A stretch of 64,000 bases of DNA from Bathymodiolus brooksi (lineage: Eukaryota > Mollusca > Bivalvia > Mytilida > Modiolidae), in assembly GCA_963680875.1 (NCBI GenBank), contig OY804579.1, positions 84,309,095 through 84,373,094 of the forward strand, given 5' to 3'. The notes beneath the pieces were generated by a model. That model saw only the letters and a program-made list of their open reading frames with translations, made no database searches and had not been told where the DNA came from. The translations under genes and the position numbers were made by a program. Below are positions 34,591 through 46,077 of the stretch, piece by piece (position 1 is the first letter of the stretch; the number at the start of each line of letters is the position of its first letter).

Positions 34591-35785
34591 TTAATTTTCT
34601 GGTCCAGCAGATTTTAATACAAGTGCAAATAATACCTGTCCTTCAAACCCCACTTAGCAAACACATTCCAGATGTATTATTCATGAGAACTAGGAATTTT
34701 CTTTCAAATAAACCATGAATAATGGGTAGAGAGTAATAGGAACATGATCTGCTGTGGGTTACCGACAATGATTCTACCCTGGTTATAACTCTTTTTAAAG
34801 ACTACAGAGAAAGGAAGAATTAATAGAAAGGAGATTGTTGAAAAGAAACACAGAAAATAATGAGGTTAGGATGTATTTATAATTTTACATGAACAAAACT
34901 CAAATGAGACATAAAATTCTTATTTATGAGATTTCATGGTTCCTATTTTTATCTGTGTGAGATACCCTTATGTAGTAACCTCCTGTACAAAACAAGTAAC
35001 ACACATTTTATCACAAAATGACTGTCTTCACTTTCAAACTTCTCTACTTTATTACACACACTTCTTGACGAATGAAATCTTACCCTCGCGTGGTTGAGAT
35101 TTCCTGATCTTGAACTTTAACCCGTGTTAGATTCTATCAGTCTGATGAGATATGGACACTATGATCAAACATGCTTGTTTTTAAATGAACTAAAACAACA
35201 CTAACATTTTTTTAACACAGAAAGTACTTTTGGTTAAGTCATTCAAATATGAAAAATGAGCAAAATTCATATGACATAAAACGATGGGACGTGAGGTCCT
35301 AATATAATGTAACATATTAAAATATCTTTGGTTTATAAAACGTGTTGTTTTTTGCTAAAATAAAATTACTGGTCATTAAAAAAGATATACCACTAGCACT
35401 TCTAAAATTAACAACAACAAAAAAGGTTAGATCATGAAAAAGGTCACATTACAAATCTGAGATACTGATGATCTTACACATTTACAGCTATCAGAAAAAA
35501 AATATGGGATAATTTTTTTATAACTATTGTTGATATTGCCCAGATAAATGTCATTTTTCCAAATAATATTGTAATTGAAATTAAACAGCATTCCAAAATA
35601 ACGTATTATTATATGATCACAATGAAGATTATTATTAAACCAAAAATGACAAGTATGAGTAATATTTCATTTTAGCTGCCTGTGAAATTTTATGATGACA
35701 TGATATGGGTACTAAATATAATAATATACTTAGAAATAACCATCCTAACTTATTAGAAGAGTCTATAACAGATCCTTCTGTAAAT
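34591..35785. other. No gene seen
   Basis: AT-rich intergenic sequence without recognised coding or repeat units. Confidence 0.4.
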
Positions 35786-36056
35786 ACAATCTTATTAAAA
35801 TCAGATCCCTCACTTGTTCCTCGTGACTGATATGGTGTGACATGAGAGATCTGAGGAAACCCCATTAGGGGTCACATGCGAGTGACCTTATGTCATGAAT
35901 ATATAATGATATGATAAATATGGCTATGACCCTGTTCTTTGACCAATCAGATTGCTCATAGCATACACTTTCATTGTCTGACAATCGCTAATTTCATTGG
36001 ATGGTACATAGCGTCCCGCTGGTAGTAAGAGAGAGATCTGATTTTAATAAGATTGT
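35786..36056. mobile_element. 271-bp MITE with perfect 22-bp terminal inverted repeats
   Basis: The left end 'acaatcttattaaaatcag' + 'atc' is the exact reverse complement of the right end 'gatctgattttaataag' + 'attgt'. The interior is non-coding; a minus-strand 76-codon frame overlaps it without a domain. No clear target-site duplication was found. Confidence 0.75.
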
Positions 36057-36789
36057 TGTTAATATACATGTGTACTATAGGTAGTATAATAATAATGATA
36101 AACAATTATTTTTAATATAAATTTGGATTGAATAAAAGAATCTGAAAAAAATGAACACATTTAAACATGATTACTGGTAAAATATCCTTAAGATGGGTGA
36201 TTGATGTAAAATGTTGGGGCACGGAATGCTGAATGAAATTGAAATAAATTAACAAAATTAATTGGGTGTACAATTAAAATTGTTTTATTTAAAAAAAAAG
36301 ACATCGAACAAAAAATGTACATCTATTTGTCTATCAGACTTGTAGGACACTATTTCAAGACTTGTGCATTAAACAGTTGCATTTGAAGTAGTTCTGCAGA
36401 GGATTTTTGAGAAAGGGAAGCCAGCTGAAAAACTTTATATTGAACTTTATATTACCCAATGAAAATGGGTGGATTTTACAATATCCAATGAAAAAAGTGT
36501 GAACTTTAAAATACCTAATGAAAACACCATAGCTAAATCTTTACAGCAGGTGCTATTACAGACAGTAAGTAAAAACCTCAGTTCAGTTCACTTGTACAAA
36601 AATTGAAGAATGCATCCACATGACATGGATGCCTTGCTTCCTGCTAAAGTAAACAGGGCAGAAAAAGTGAGACAATCCAAACTCGGACTTGAGCTTCCTT
36701 CATTGGGGGGAATTGAGTCGTGTCAGATTTAATGAAGCTGATAGTCTGTTTGATTTTTTTCTATATGTATATGAATATGTGATATAAAC

Positions 36790-36905
36790 AAACTCTGACA
36801 ATTAATTAAAAAAATTTTGGTCCATTATTAAAAAAGTTACCCATTAGGTTTCTATGTTAATTATATTTTTTAAAGTGTAAAAATCTGGTAGGAGTGAGTA
36901 CAGTG
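36790..36905. repeat. Diverged relative of the foldback arm at 9787-10125
   Basis: 'ctctgacaattaatt...', 'aaaaaagttacccattaggt' and 'ttctatgtta' follow the same order as 'ctctgacaaataatttcag', 'aaaaagttgcccattaggtc' and 'tctatgttaaat' at ~9887-9955. It is only part of the arm. Confidence 0.55.
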
Positions 36906-37093
36906 CAGTGTATATAACATATAATTCTAATCAGATTGTGGGTAGAGCTAAACAGGTTTATAACTTAAATGCTCTGATTTTTTCTAATACTCAACAATAA
37001 GTGACAGAGTATATAATATATGTTTGAAAATAAATATATTTGTATATACAATTTTATGGAATTTACAATGATATTTACAATGTCAAAGGACAA

Positions 37094-37117
37094 CCCCCCC
37101 CCCCCCCCCCCCCCCCC
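37094..37117. repeat. Poly-C tract (24)
   Basis: An uninterrupted run of C. Confidence 0.95.
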
Positions 37118-37509
37118 AATCAACAATGTATGCTTCAATTAACAAAAATTAACATTAGACTTAATGAAACCTATGAATTATACAAGAACTCCAGTTCTTA
37201 AACAATTTAATTCAACTTTGATAATTCTTCTGGTTTTTTTTATGAGATCCACTTAAAATCTAACTACATCCTGTATTAGGGTTCTATAAGGTTATCTTTC
37301 ATTCATATTTGACTAAAATATCAAAAATAAACAACACCAACAACAAATTTAATTATATTAGTCTTAAAAAGGAATTAATTTATTCTGAATAAAACTTATC
37401 AATATATAAAAAAAGTTTTATAAATTATTTTTTTAGCATCAACACAGACATAATAAAAAGAATCTGTTAAAATATTACATGTACTGATATAAATAATTTT
37501 TTTAATCTG

Positions 37510-37965
37510 CTAGTTTCCAGAGAAACTAGCTGCTCACCTGAGCATGTAATCACGAGGTTATTCATACCTTATTTAGACAAAAAGACAACTTTGTAGCATG
37601 ACCATCCATTGATTATTCATATACAGTTTGGTTGTACAGGATCAAACAAGAAACATTCCAGCCAAGTTTGCTTTCAAATCCTTTGCCACTTTCAGAGAAG
37701 AAGAATTTTATAATACATTGTATTTTTTCCATAACTTTGTCCTGCAGTGGTGACCATTTTTTTTTTCCCGATCCACATAAAATATATTTATAGTAACAGC
37801 AGCCATGTTGGATATTTGGCAGGATCATTGGATACAATTTTGAACATAGACATCTTAAGGATGATTCAGACATACTTTGGTTAAAAATGGCCAATAGTTT
37901 TTCAATAATTTACGATGGACAGACAATGGATGCCATGTGATGGCAATAGCTCCGGTGACTGCAGA
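37510..37965 (+). mobile_element. Short copy of the gctcacc...ggtgagc element family
   Basis: It starts 'agaaactagctgctcacctg' and ends 'gtgatggcaatagctccggt'. Between these are 'gaccatccattgattattca', 'cagccaagtttgctttcaaa', 'cagcagccatgttggat' and 'ggacagacaatgg'. It is a reduced, diverged relative of the 25234-33867 element. Confidence 0.6.
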
Positions 37966-38322
37966 GTCATGTGTGTGAAAAATGCAAAATCATGAAAATA
38001 CTTATTGAAACAAGAATATTGCTAACAAAATTTAATTACAATTTCACAATAGTTACCCTAAACACATGGAGCTGCCACATGTACATAGTGGGCAGCATGC
38101 TTTTGTCCAAAGTGGACAGGTGGAAAGAACAACAACTCCCAGTTTGTAGTCTATGTAAATACCAAAACAATCAGCAGTCTGAAAGTTTAAACAAGTAAAT
38201 AAAATACTCTATAGATGTACTGACTGAATATCAAAATACTGGAATCAGCAGCTGCCTGTTTCATGATTCCTAATTAATGGATAATAAAATGAATGGTAGT
38301 GGTAAAATAATAATCACTGGGT

Positions 38323-38328
38323 TTTATT
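38323..38328 (-). promoter_or_regulatory. Poly(A) signal of the coiled-coil gene
   Basis: AATAAA on the minus strand, 33 bases past the stop codon at 38361-38363. Spacing and strand fit the terminal exon. Confidence 0.6.
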
Positions 38329-38360
38329 AGTAAAATCTTTCAATGGTTGATTTTTCATAT

Positions 38361-38418
38361 TTAATTATCTCCCTTTGTTGTTTGGTTTGTAGCTGCCTCT
38401 GTTCTTTGATTTCTCATC
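38361..38418 (-). CDS. Coiled-coil gene, terminal exon
   Basis: A strong acceptor (ttattttcttttcag) precedes 38418. Joined in phase 2 to the donor at 39940, it encodes MMRNQRTEAATNQTTKGDN (the first Met is split across the junction) and a stop at 38361. A poly(A) signal follows 33 bases on. The phase fits only if the upstream exon ends at the GTAAGT donor and not at the TAA that overlaps it. Confidence 0.65.
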
Positions 38419-38691
38419 CTGAAAAGAAAATAATATTTTTTTTATAATATAATAGTTTTTGTAATTATTGTTTCAGTCAAAGTAGATCAAATAAAATTAG
38501 AAATAACATTTTCATATTCAAAAACAGTTATTGAATGTTCCTTTAAGTTAAACAAACCTATTTTACAATATAACCTCTAATTCTTCTAATTGTCAATGCT
38601 TTCTTACATGAGAAGAAAACATTTTTTTTAAAAGATCATATTCCAACGTTTTAGGATAGGCACTACTGACAAGTTATAAGATACTGAATTG

Positions 38692-38935
38692 TTCGTGGTC
38701 ATGATCGTATGGTAGTTGGATTTACAACTATCTGTGCAATCAGTGCCTATCACCCTTAATGTTGTGAGTTCGAACCCCGTTCATGACAAGATGTCCTCAA
38801 TACAACATTATGTGATAAAGTTTGTCAGTGACTTGCGACAGGTGGGTGGTTTTCTCCGGTTTCCTCCGACAATAAAACTGACTGCCTCTATATAACTGAA
38901 ATATTGTTGAAAGTGGCATAAAACACCAAAACAAA
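38692..38935 (+). repeat. tRNA-headed SINE
   Basis: Full-length-like copy on the plus strand: head 'gatcgtatggtagttggatt', B-box-like gagttcgaacccc, body 'acattatgtgataaagtttg', tail 'gaaagtggcataaaacacc'. It lies in the last intron of the coiled-coil gene. Confidence 0.85.
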
Positions 38936-39221
38936 CTGAAATGTTCATGTATCATGCATGTATATTCATTGCTCCATTACCAGTGCATTTATCTGCCAGT
39001 CATGTATCATAATATACCTAAATGTAGCTATGTTTGATATCATAAAAAAATCTATCCTTGGGTGATGATGTATGTAGAATCATTTCTTGTGAATGTTCTG
39101 AACCTTAACCTTAATTTCTATCAGACTATACGTGTATATGTAATTAGCATTCCTGGCAAATATGGACACCTTGGGACAGGGAGTGAGTGATTGGTATATT
39201 ATATATATATAGATTTTTTTT

Positions 39222-39325
39222 GGTGTTTTAACGCCACTTTCAGCAATATTTCAGCTATATCATGGCGACCTGTTTTAGTGGTGGAAGAGTACCCGAAGAG
39301 AACCACCGACCATGGGCAAGCAACT
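39222..39325 (-). repeat. SINE fragment (tail half)
   Basis: 'gtgttttaacgccactttca', 'caatatttcagctatatcat' and 'accaccgacca' match the reverse complement of the SINE tail. The head is absent. Confidence 0.7.
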
Positions 39326-39726
39326 GGTAAGCTTAAAAATATTACATATACTAAAATTATATATAGTTAAAAAAGTAAAGGGTGTTTATCATTCAGTTTC
39401 CATGATTTACATATGGCTGCAAGGAAAATAATTTAAGAATTAGGCACATCAACTTCTTTTTTAACAAAGGGAAATAACCCTGGAAGTATGAGTTTAAAAA
39501 ACAATTATGGGAACTGACAGTACCCAATGGATGTTTTTGTACATAAATATACCGGGTAGATACCCATGGCAACATTCCAAGACTAAGGACAAAAATAACA
39601 CCCTCATGAAGGATAAAATGACTAATATTCCCCTACACTTTTTTTTAAATTCAATATTTTACCTCAATTTCATAGAAAAATTATTTAGAGAGAATAATAG
39701 TAAAACAAAACCACAAGAGGATTTCA

Positions 39727-39883
39727 CAGTGCTTTCAATATTTACAGGTGGTACTTTTTATTTAAATTGGACCAATTTCTATGAATATCTTATACGGGTA
39801 CAACACTTGTTAAAATCAGGAGGTACCAAAGACCATTTTAGGCGGGTAAAAGTACCTGGTACTGCCCCTTATTGAAAGGCCTG
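39727..39883. mobile_element. 157-bp MITE, CAGNGCTTTCAAT ends
   Basis: The left end 'cagtgctttcaatatttac' and right end 'ccccttattgaaaggcctg' are inverted repeats, and the sub-ends 'ggtggtactttt'/'aaaagtacctggtact' also pair. Its right half matches 45603-45778. The CAG-type ends suggest a hAT relative. Intronic. Confidence 0.65.
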
Positions 39884-39939
39884 AGTTTATATAGCATTTT
39901 TAATTATATAAATCTGTCCCATTATGTAGAAATACTTAC

Positions 39940-41005
39940 ATAAGTTTTAACTCTTCCAGCTGATGAAACAGTTCTTTATTTATCTGATCCTGAGTCTGTG
40001 ACTTGTCTCTCAAATCTTTAATGGTTTGATCTTGGTCACTAATGTGTTTATTTTGCATCATATTGTCATTTGTTAACCTTTTAATTTCATCCACTTTGTT
40101 TTCTAATCCCTGTTCAAGATTTTCTAGTCTTTCATTAGTTATATCCATGTTGTACTGTAGCTCCTCTATAACTAGACATTGTTTTTTAAGTTGACTGTCT
40201 TTCAGTTCACACAATTCTCTGGTTTCCTTCAGATTATTGTACAAATCCTTGTTTATACTTTTTATGTCTTTAATCTTATTATTTTTTTCTGTGTTTTGTG
40301 TAGTTAGTTCTGTTATGGTGTTGTCTTTTTCTACTATGGTGTTGTCTTTTTCTACTATGGTGTTGTCTTTTTCTGTGTTTTGTGTAGTTAGTTCTGTTAT
40401 GGTGTTGTCTTTTTCTGTGTTTTGTGTAGTTAGTTCTGTTATGGTGTTGTCTTTTTCTACTATGGTGTTGTCTTTTTCTGTGTTTTGTGTAGTTAGTTCT
40501 GTTATGGTGTTGTCTTTTTCTGTGTTTTGTGTAGTTAGTTCTGTTATGGTGTTGTCTTTTTCTGTGTTTTGTGTAGTTAGTTCTGTTATGGTGTTGTCTT
40601 TTTCTGTGTTTTGTGTAGTTAGTTCTGTTATGGTGTTGTCTTTTTCTACTATGGTGTTGTCTTTTTCTACTATGGTGTTGTCTTTTTTTGCTCCTACAAC
40701 ATGAAGCTGTATAATCTCTCTATCCATTTGAGACATTTGATTGTGTTGTCTAAGACAATCGTTTTGTAACTGGTTATTATTGACTATAATTCTCTCGTTG
40801 CTCTGTTGTAGTCGCCCTGCAGTATTAAGAACCTGTTCCATTTTCATCTGAAGGTTTAAGTGGTCGGTCATAAGATTCTGGATTTGGTTTTGTTGGTTAG
40901 TACTGATTCTAACAGCATGGTCTAATGCCATCCTAAAGTTCTCCTGGTTCATGTTCAGAAAATCCTTCTCCCCTTCTAAATCTTGTACCCTTTGATTCAT
41001 TTCAA
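39940..41005 (-). CDS. Coiled-coil gene, large exon with heptad repeats
   Basis: This exon carries most of a predicted coiled-coil protein. The acceptor (tatgaatgtttcag) lies just before 41005 and the donor (CTTAT|GTAAGTAT) at 39940. The first ~105 residues are Gln/Asn/Leu-rich and helical in character. Then come 12 tandem blocks: five KDNTIVE heptads and seven 14-residue KDNTITELTTQNTE blocks. A further ~110 residues of coiled coil (KDLYNNLKETRELCELK, IKRLTNDN) follow. All repeat units are multiples of seven residues, so the heptad register is kept. The open frame could also start at an ATG at 41018, but the phase-matched exons upstream favour splicing. The apparent TAA at 39936 overlaps the donor. 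Function is not recognised; a structural or scaffold role is only inferred from the coiled coil. Confidence 0.8.
40288..40686 (-). repeat. Coding minisatellite, 21/42-bp units
   Basis: On the minus strand the units encode KDNTIVE (21 bp) and KDNTITELTTQNTE (42 bp), with almost no synonymous variation between copies. That indicates recent expansion or conversion. Confidence 0.9.
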
Positions 41006-41665
41006 CTGAAACATTCATAAAAAAATTTAATTAGAGTCAAGTGAACAGTGTTTCAGCCTTTCATCATAACGAGAACAACATTAAAAAAAAAAAAATCAGC
41101 TTAATATCATTTAGCATTTGAATGGTCATACAAACATAGATGTCTTGATTTCAACAAGTAAAAGGGAATATGTTAGAAAAATTTTGTCTTGCAACAGGCC
41201 AACAATGACCACTTGTAACAAACTTCTGTTTATTAGAAGCTGCTGTGATTGTTTGTTTTTTACATGCAACATATAGAACACAAACTTCAGTGAAGAAAAT
41301 GTGACCTTATGGTGTTGGACAGTAGTGAAGAAGGACACAGAGGGATGAAAATATCTCACATGGGCCTTTGGATCAAATGATTTGTTATTGAAAATCGTAA
41401 GTTAAATTTTGCTGGTCACTCAAACTAGGTTAATGAGACTTTTTACTGAACAATTTGCAGCAAATCATAGTCAATTTATAATAATATTAAACTTCAATTG
41501 ATTGATAATTCAAAAGTCTGGAATCCTTTAATGTTAATTATATATTTCCAGTTGATTTTGAATGTAACCAATGATATGTTTCTCTCTATGTTTTTTAAAA
41601 ATTTTGAGCTAAATGGGAGGTAACTCTGGGAAGAATACCTAAATGATTCTTTCTTCTTCGCCTAC

Positions 41666-41716
41666 CTTGCCACTGAAGGATGAAAACTCTAAAGTCTCTT
41701 AATGTTGGTATACTAC
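41666..41716 (-). CDS. Coiled-coil gene, 51-bp exon
   Basis: Acceptor ttctttttttcag and donor CAAG|GTAGGC flank 51 bases that read GSIPTLRDFRVFILQWQ in phase 1 at both ends. It joins without a stop to 42497-42607 upstream and 41005 downstream. Confidence 0.7.
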
Positions 41717-42496
41717 CTGAAAAAAAGAATGAAAATAATGCAATGTGCCGTCATTTCAAATATCTTAAAATGTAAATGTACACTATAACAACAAAATTGT
41801 AGAGTAATGGTAAATTTCTGAAAAAGAATTAAAAAAAAAATGCAATGCAATCTGTGTTGCACATAAAATGTAGTGGATAATTTCTTTAGTTTTTTTTTAT
41901 TGTAAATATGAAGATTTCAGTAGTCAATACTTATCATACAGTAACTCTAACCACTTTTGCAATCTAAACTATTGAAAAGAGTATATTGCACTAGTTTCAA
42001 GTAATATTATATAGATACTTGTCTATACAGTCTTAGTTTGTAACTACTAACAGACTTGAGCAAAAATATTTCCCTGTAAAAATTGTATAATTCACAACTA
42101 TATATGTACAGGTATCTGATATATCTGGCTCCTATGGTACCAGGGTAGTTAAATTAAAAAAAAATGGCAGCTAAAATTGGTTGACATAGCATGTGAATGC
42201 ATAGTATCATAGAACCCACGGTACCATAGGTTCGGACTATATATGTATAATGAAAAAATATTATACTACGATACATTTACATGTTAATTTGCAAAAGAAA
42301 AGTTTTATTATGGCCTTTTTATCCAAAGAAAGATTTCAAATAGAATATTTGATGCTGTATAACAAAATATGAAGAGAATACTAAAACTTGTTTTGTTAAA
42401 CTTCATATGGACATGCCATGTATGGGTCCAGTATCAAAATGTGAGCCCCATGTGGACTACACTGCCGACTGTATACCTGTCTGTTATAAAACATAC

Positions 42497-42607
42497 CATA
42501 TTTAGCAAAGTATTCATCATAAGCCAACTGTAATTCTTCTGGATCATAATTCTCCTCTAAAAAGTTTTTGTGGTCATTTCTTTCTGTAGGGGACAAGACT
42601 AGCCAAT
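42497..42607 (-). CDS. Coiled-coil gene, 111-bp exon
   Basis: Acceptor tttctatttatag and donor AAATATG|GTATGT flank an acidic segment (DWLVLSPTERNDHKNFLEEN, then YDPEELQLAYDEYFAKYG). It is phase 1 at both ends. The composition suggests a helical regulatory segment; no known domain is recognised. Confidence 0.7.
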
Positions 42608-43251
42608 CTATAAATAGAAATACATCATGTACACGTAGATACAATATCTATGATATAAGGAGTCTAGGAAAAAAGCCCCCCAATAATAAAAAGTATAATA
42701 TGGTTTTTGTTTCATAAATATATTTTTTTCTGTGTCTTTGTTTAACTGTTCGGATATGTAAAATTGTCTTTGTTTCAAGACTTTTTTTACCTCTGTATTT
42801 TAATTCATTTATTTTTGAAACATGAAGATATCATAAACAATTGAAGTATTTGTTTAAGAATTATAATAACCATCATCAAAGAAAGTAAAAACTAAAATAA
42901 AGTTGTTTTATCTTTAAAAAATCATAGTACCCCATATATAAAAAAAAAAACAAAGTGAGAAAATAACTCATTCATTACTTTTAAGAACTTCAAAGGTTGA
43001 AAAGGTAATCATTGTTTATCAATAAAAACAACTCCTGATTAACTTTACCTGATTAATTTCAAATTAAGGAATTATGCAGTGTTTTTTTTAATTTACACTT
43101 TATAAATGAACATAACAATGAACAAAATGTGGAAACATATGTTTTTAAAGTATTTTATTTTTTGTATTACTTCTTTAAGATATCTTTTAATATCACCATC
43201 AATATAAAACAAATGTAATAAGATTCTATGATTATTTCATTATTGAGTTTT

Positions 43252-43312
43252 TTTTTTGTCAGGGGGGTTTTGTCAAAGGGGCTTTTGTCCGGGGGGGCTT
43301 TTGTCCTGTTCC
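43252..43312. repeat. Imperfect G-rich tandem
   Basis: Four diverged 'ttttgtcNgggggg' type units in a row. Intronic. Confidence 0.5.
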
Positions 43313-43527
43313 CGATATAAGTAATGGCTACAATTTCTGACCCTACTCCCCATTGCCCATGAATTTCCACAACCAAACTGTTAATATTTTAATTTACCAA
43401 ATTTGCCAAAAACTGTAATAAAAGATGTCATATAAATAACCAATGACCCAAGTGGTATATCTTTGTTGAGTTAAATAAAATACAGTGCTCATAGGCACTG
43501 TTTCAAAAATGAAGACAACACTTAATT

Positions 43528-43795
43528 GGGGTCGTGATCATATGGTAGTTGGATTTACAACTACCTGGGCAATCAGTGCCTATCACCACTAAAGTTGTGA
43601 GTTCGAATCCTGCTCATGGTGAGGTGTACTCAATACAACATTATTGTGATAAAGTTTGGCAGTGATTTATGGCAGGTCGGTGGTTTTCTCTTTGTACTCC
43701 GGTTTCCTTCACCAATAAAACTGACTGCCACCATATACATTTTTTGTAGCTGAAATATTGTTGAAAGTGGTGTTAAACACCATATCACTAACCCT
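43528..43795 (+). repeat. tRNA-headed SINE
   Basis: Plus-strand copy with head 'gatcatatggtagttggatt', B-box-like gagttcgaatcct, body 'acaacattattgtgataaag' and tail 'gaaagtggtgttaaacacc'. A ~10-base T-rich insertion lies near 43740. Intronic. Confidence 0.85.
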
Positions 43796-43909
43796 ATCTC
43801 TTTAAAATTGGTATGGATGTGATTTTAAACCTGCTAGTTAAGTAATCCTTGAATAAAATAATATAAACACATAAAAAAACTAAACAAACATAAGGATTGG
43901 ACTTTGGTA

Positions 43910-44035
43910 ATTTAATGGCACGTTTCAAAATATTTCAGTTTTATAGTGAAGAAATTTTTTTAAAACCAAATTACCAGAGAAAACCACCTGCCACCAGTCA
44001 ATGACAAACTTATAATCTAAATCAATCTTATTTTA
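43910..44035 (-). repeat. Highly diverged SINE copy
   Basis: 'aatggcacgtttcaaaatat', 'ttcagttttatagtg' and 'gagaaaaccacctgccacca' match the reverse complement of the SINE tail half, with many changes. Confidence 0.5.
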
Positions 44036-44625
44036 GGAGGTATCAAGTAATATACACACTAGGGCTATCAAAGTATCAATTTCCTTGGGAGATTATTAAT
44101 TTCCATGGTAAAGCCTTAAATTTTAATAATTTTCCACTGAAATTCAGTGTGTCCATCAGGGATTAAAACTAATTCGTGGAGATTAGGATGACCACCAGAG
44201 ATTAAGGGGGAAATGCCAAATTCAATACTTTTCCATGAAAATTAATACTTGGTGGGCCAAGATTTTATTGATAATCTTAATACATATCTTATCTATCTTA
44301 CATAATTATCGATTTTTTAGGAATGCATATATTTTTGTACCCCTCCCATGAATGGTAGTTGAACCTTATGGTACATTTAAACAGTACAAATTTCCCATCC
44401 TACTTCAAAACCATTCAGCAATGTCCTCTACTATGTTGTGTTTACATGCCATAATATTTTGTCTGATTTTTTTTACTGTTTTCATATGCTTGTTATTTGA
44501 AATGATTACAATACCCCAAATCAATATCAACATGTATTCAGTGTCAACGATTATTGTGTTCAAAATTCAGAAGGATCAGTCAAACACAACTTAATCTACG
44601 AAGAACGGTTTTAGATATCTAAAAC

Positions 44626-44916
44626 TTATGTCTCCCCTTAATGTGGCCATCTGTACAACAATAAGTTACACATTATGAGTTGAATGATACTATTTAAAAA
44701 ACAATTGAGGTCAAAGGTCAAGGTCCCACGAAGGTCATTATGGTACGTGACACACTGCCTTATGGTCATGCACCCACATAATTCCAAATATAATTGACCT
44801 ATCTGTAAAGACAAAAAAGTTATGGTCTGGACAAGCTTCGCTGAGAAGAAGCGGAAGCAGAAGAAAAAAATCAGACTAAAACAATATGTCTCCCTTCGTT
44901 CGAAGGGGAGACATAA
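44626..44916. mobile_element. ~290-bp MITE, ttatgtctcccctt ends
   Basis: The left end 'ttatgtctccccttaa' is inverted at the right end as 'aaggggagacataa'. The right end also forms its own hairpin with 'atgtctcccttcg' (44886-44898). The interior is non-coding and carries a 'caaggtcccacgaaggtca' phrase. Confidence 0.7.
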
Positions 44917-44930
44917 TTATTGAACGGAAA

Positions 44931-45010
44931 CCATTCTGTCTAGAGACGGACAACAACAACAGTGCCATAACATAATACGACCGCAAAATAATTACGGTCT
45001 TATAAAAATT
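44931..45010 (-). repeat. Hairpin-ended repeat, second copy
   Basis: The reverse complement of the family at 1798-1905: 'ggaaaccattctgtctagag', 'gccataacataatacgaccg' and an imperfect hairpin (ataagaccgtaatt / ttgcggtcgtat on the minus strand). Confidence 0.6.
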
Positions 45011-45602
45011 ACGTAATATACCAAAGCACCAAACCGGACTAAATGGGTGACTTTATCGCTCTTGTTTTGAGGAAATCATCTGCTTCCACTTGTAAGGCGA
45101 AATTTTAATCGACTTGTCAATTTTTGGAAGTCAGTTTTTTTCCACAATGATCATACCTATCCTTGTATGATCACAAATACAAAACTCCTATGTAACTGAC
45201 ATTTGATCTATGTGGTATATCTTATTCCAAACTTCAAAGTTCAAAGGATCTACTATTTCTAGTTCCATACAACAGAGTATTTGAGTTTTGTGCCACTGAA
45301 TATCTTAATCAAATATGTATAATGTACCCTTACTCTCTGAATAATAGACATGATAGATCACATTGTGTGTGGAACACAAAGGGAGATAACTCATAAAAAT
45401 TTCGTAGATTTTTGTTTAACCTCAAATGAGCAGTATTTCAGCTATAATTATTACGAGAACAAGTTCCTAAAAGATAATAAGGTGGTACTGGGATTGATCA
45501 AAAGCTTAGCTTGCCAAATTTTCCTTGTAAATTCTCATCAACAACCACTCCTTACAAACTCTTTTTCATTAGAAGATGCTGCAAGTACATACATGTATGT
45601 AG

Positions 45603-45778
45603 CAGGCCTTTCAGTAAGAGGCGGTACCAGGTACTTTTACTTGCCTAAAATGGTCTTTGGTACATCCCGATTTTAAAGAGTGTTGTATTTAGTTATTCAT
45701 GAAAATTGTTCAAATTTCATAAAAAGTACTGCCTGTAAATAGTGAAGTACTGGTACACTTGAAATATTGAAAGCCCTG
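45603..45778. mobile_element. 176-bp MITE, CAGGSCTTTCARTA ends
   Basis: The left end 'caggcctttcagtaagagg' and right end 'gaaatattgaaagccctg' are inverted. The sub-end 'ggtaccaggtacttttac' and the middle 'cctaaaatggtctttggtac' match the reverse complement of 39727-39883. Intronic, 62 bases downstream of the exon at 45840. Confidence 0.65.
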
Positions 45779-45839
45779 CTGTAGGTCTTAGTTCTGTAAA
45801 CAATACATATTTTTCTTTACATAAAACATGATAACCAAC

Positions 45840-45989
45840 CTGTAAATTTTTCAAACAAAGATCCATCATCTGTAGCTATAGTATAAAGGTGACATGTCGA
45901 ATCTCCAGTTTCTTTGGAATGCTGATCTAAAAGTTTCTCTATTGTATCTTGAATCTCTTGTACAAGTTTGAAATTTAATGGACATTTAT
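45840..45989 (-). CDS. Coiled-coil gene, 150-bp exon
   Basis: Acceptor gtatttttttatag and donor TTTACAG|GTTGGT flank 150 bases with an open phase-1/phase-1 frame: KCPLNFKLVQEIQDTIEKLL, then HSKETGDSTCHLYTIATDDG. It joins cleanly to 48454-48528 upstream and 42607 downstream. Confidence 0.7.
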
Positions 45990-46077
45990 CTATAAAAAAA
46001 ATACAAACAATTAAATCATGATTTGATCATATTACTCGGTATGATCAGATCAGCATTTAATTTTCAATTTCAAATAT

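Larger units (their letters stand above)
36057..37509. other. Intergenic; short repeats and poly-C
   Basis: Contains three diverged copies of an 'aactttaNaataNccaatgaaaa' phrase (36440-36525), a relative of the 9.8-11.0 kb foldback arm (36790-36905), and C24 at 37094-37117. No gene seen. Confidence 0.45.

Noticed and set aside
38700..38780. Genuine tRNA genes at the SINE heads
   Set aside because: Box A and B-like motifs are present, but no complete acceptor stem or anticodon arm can be drawn. Each is followed by the SINE body.
40237..40704. 155-codon plus-strand frame rich in VSSVMVLSFSV
   Set aside because: It is the antisense shadow of the heptad-repeat exon.
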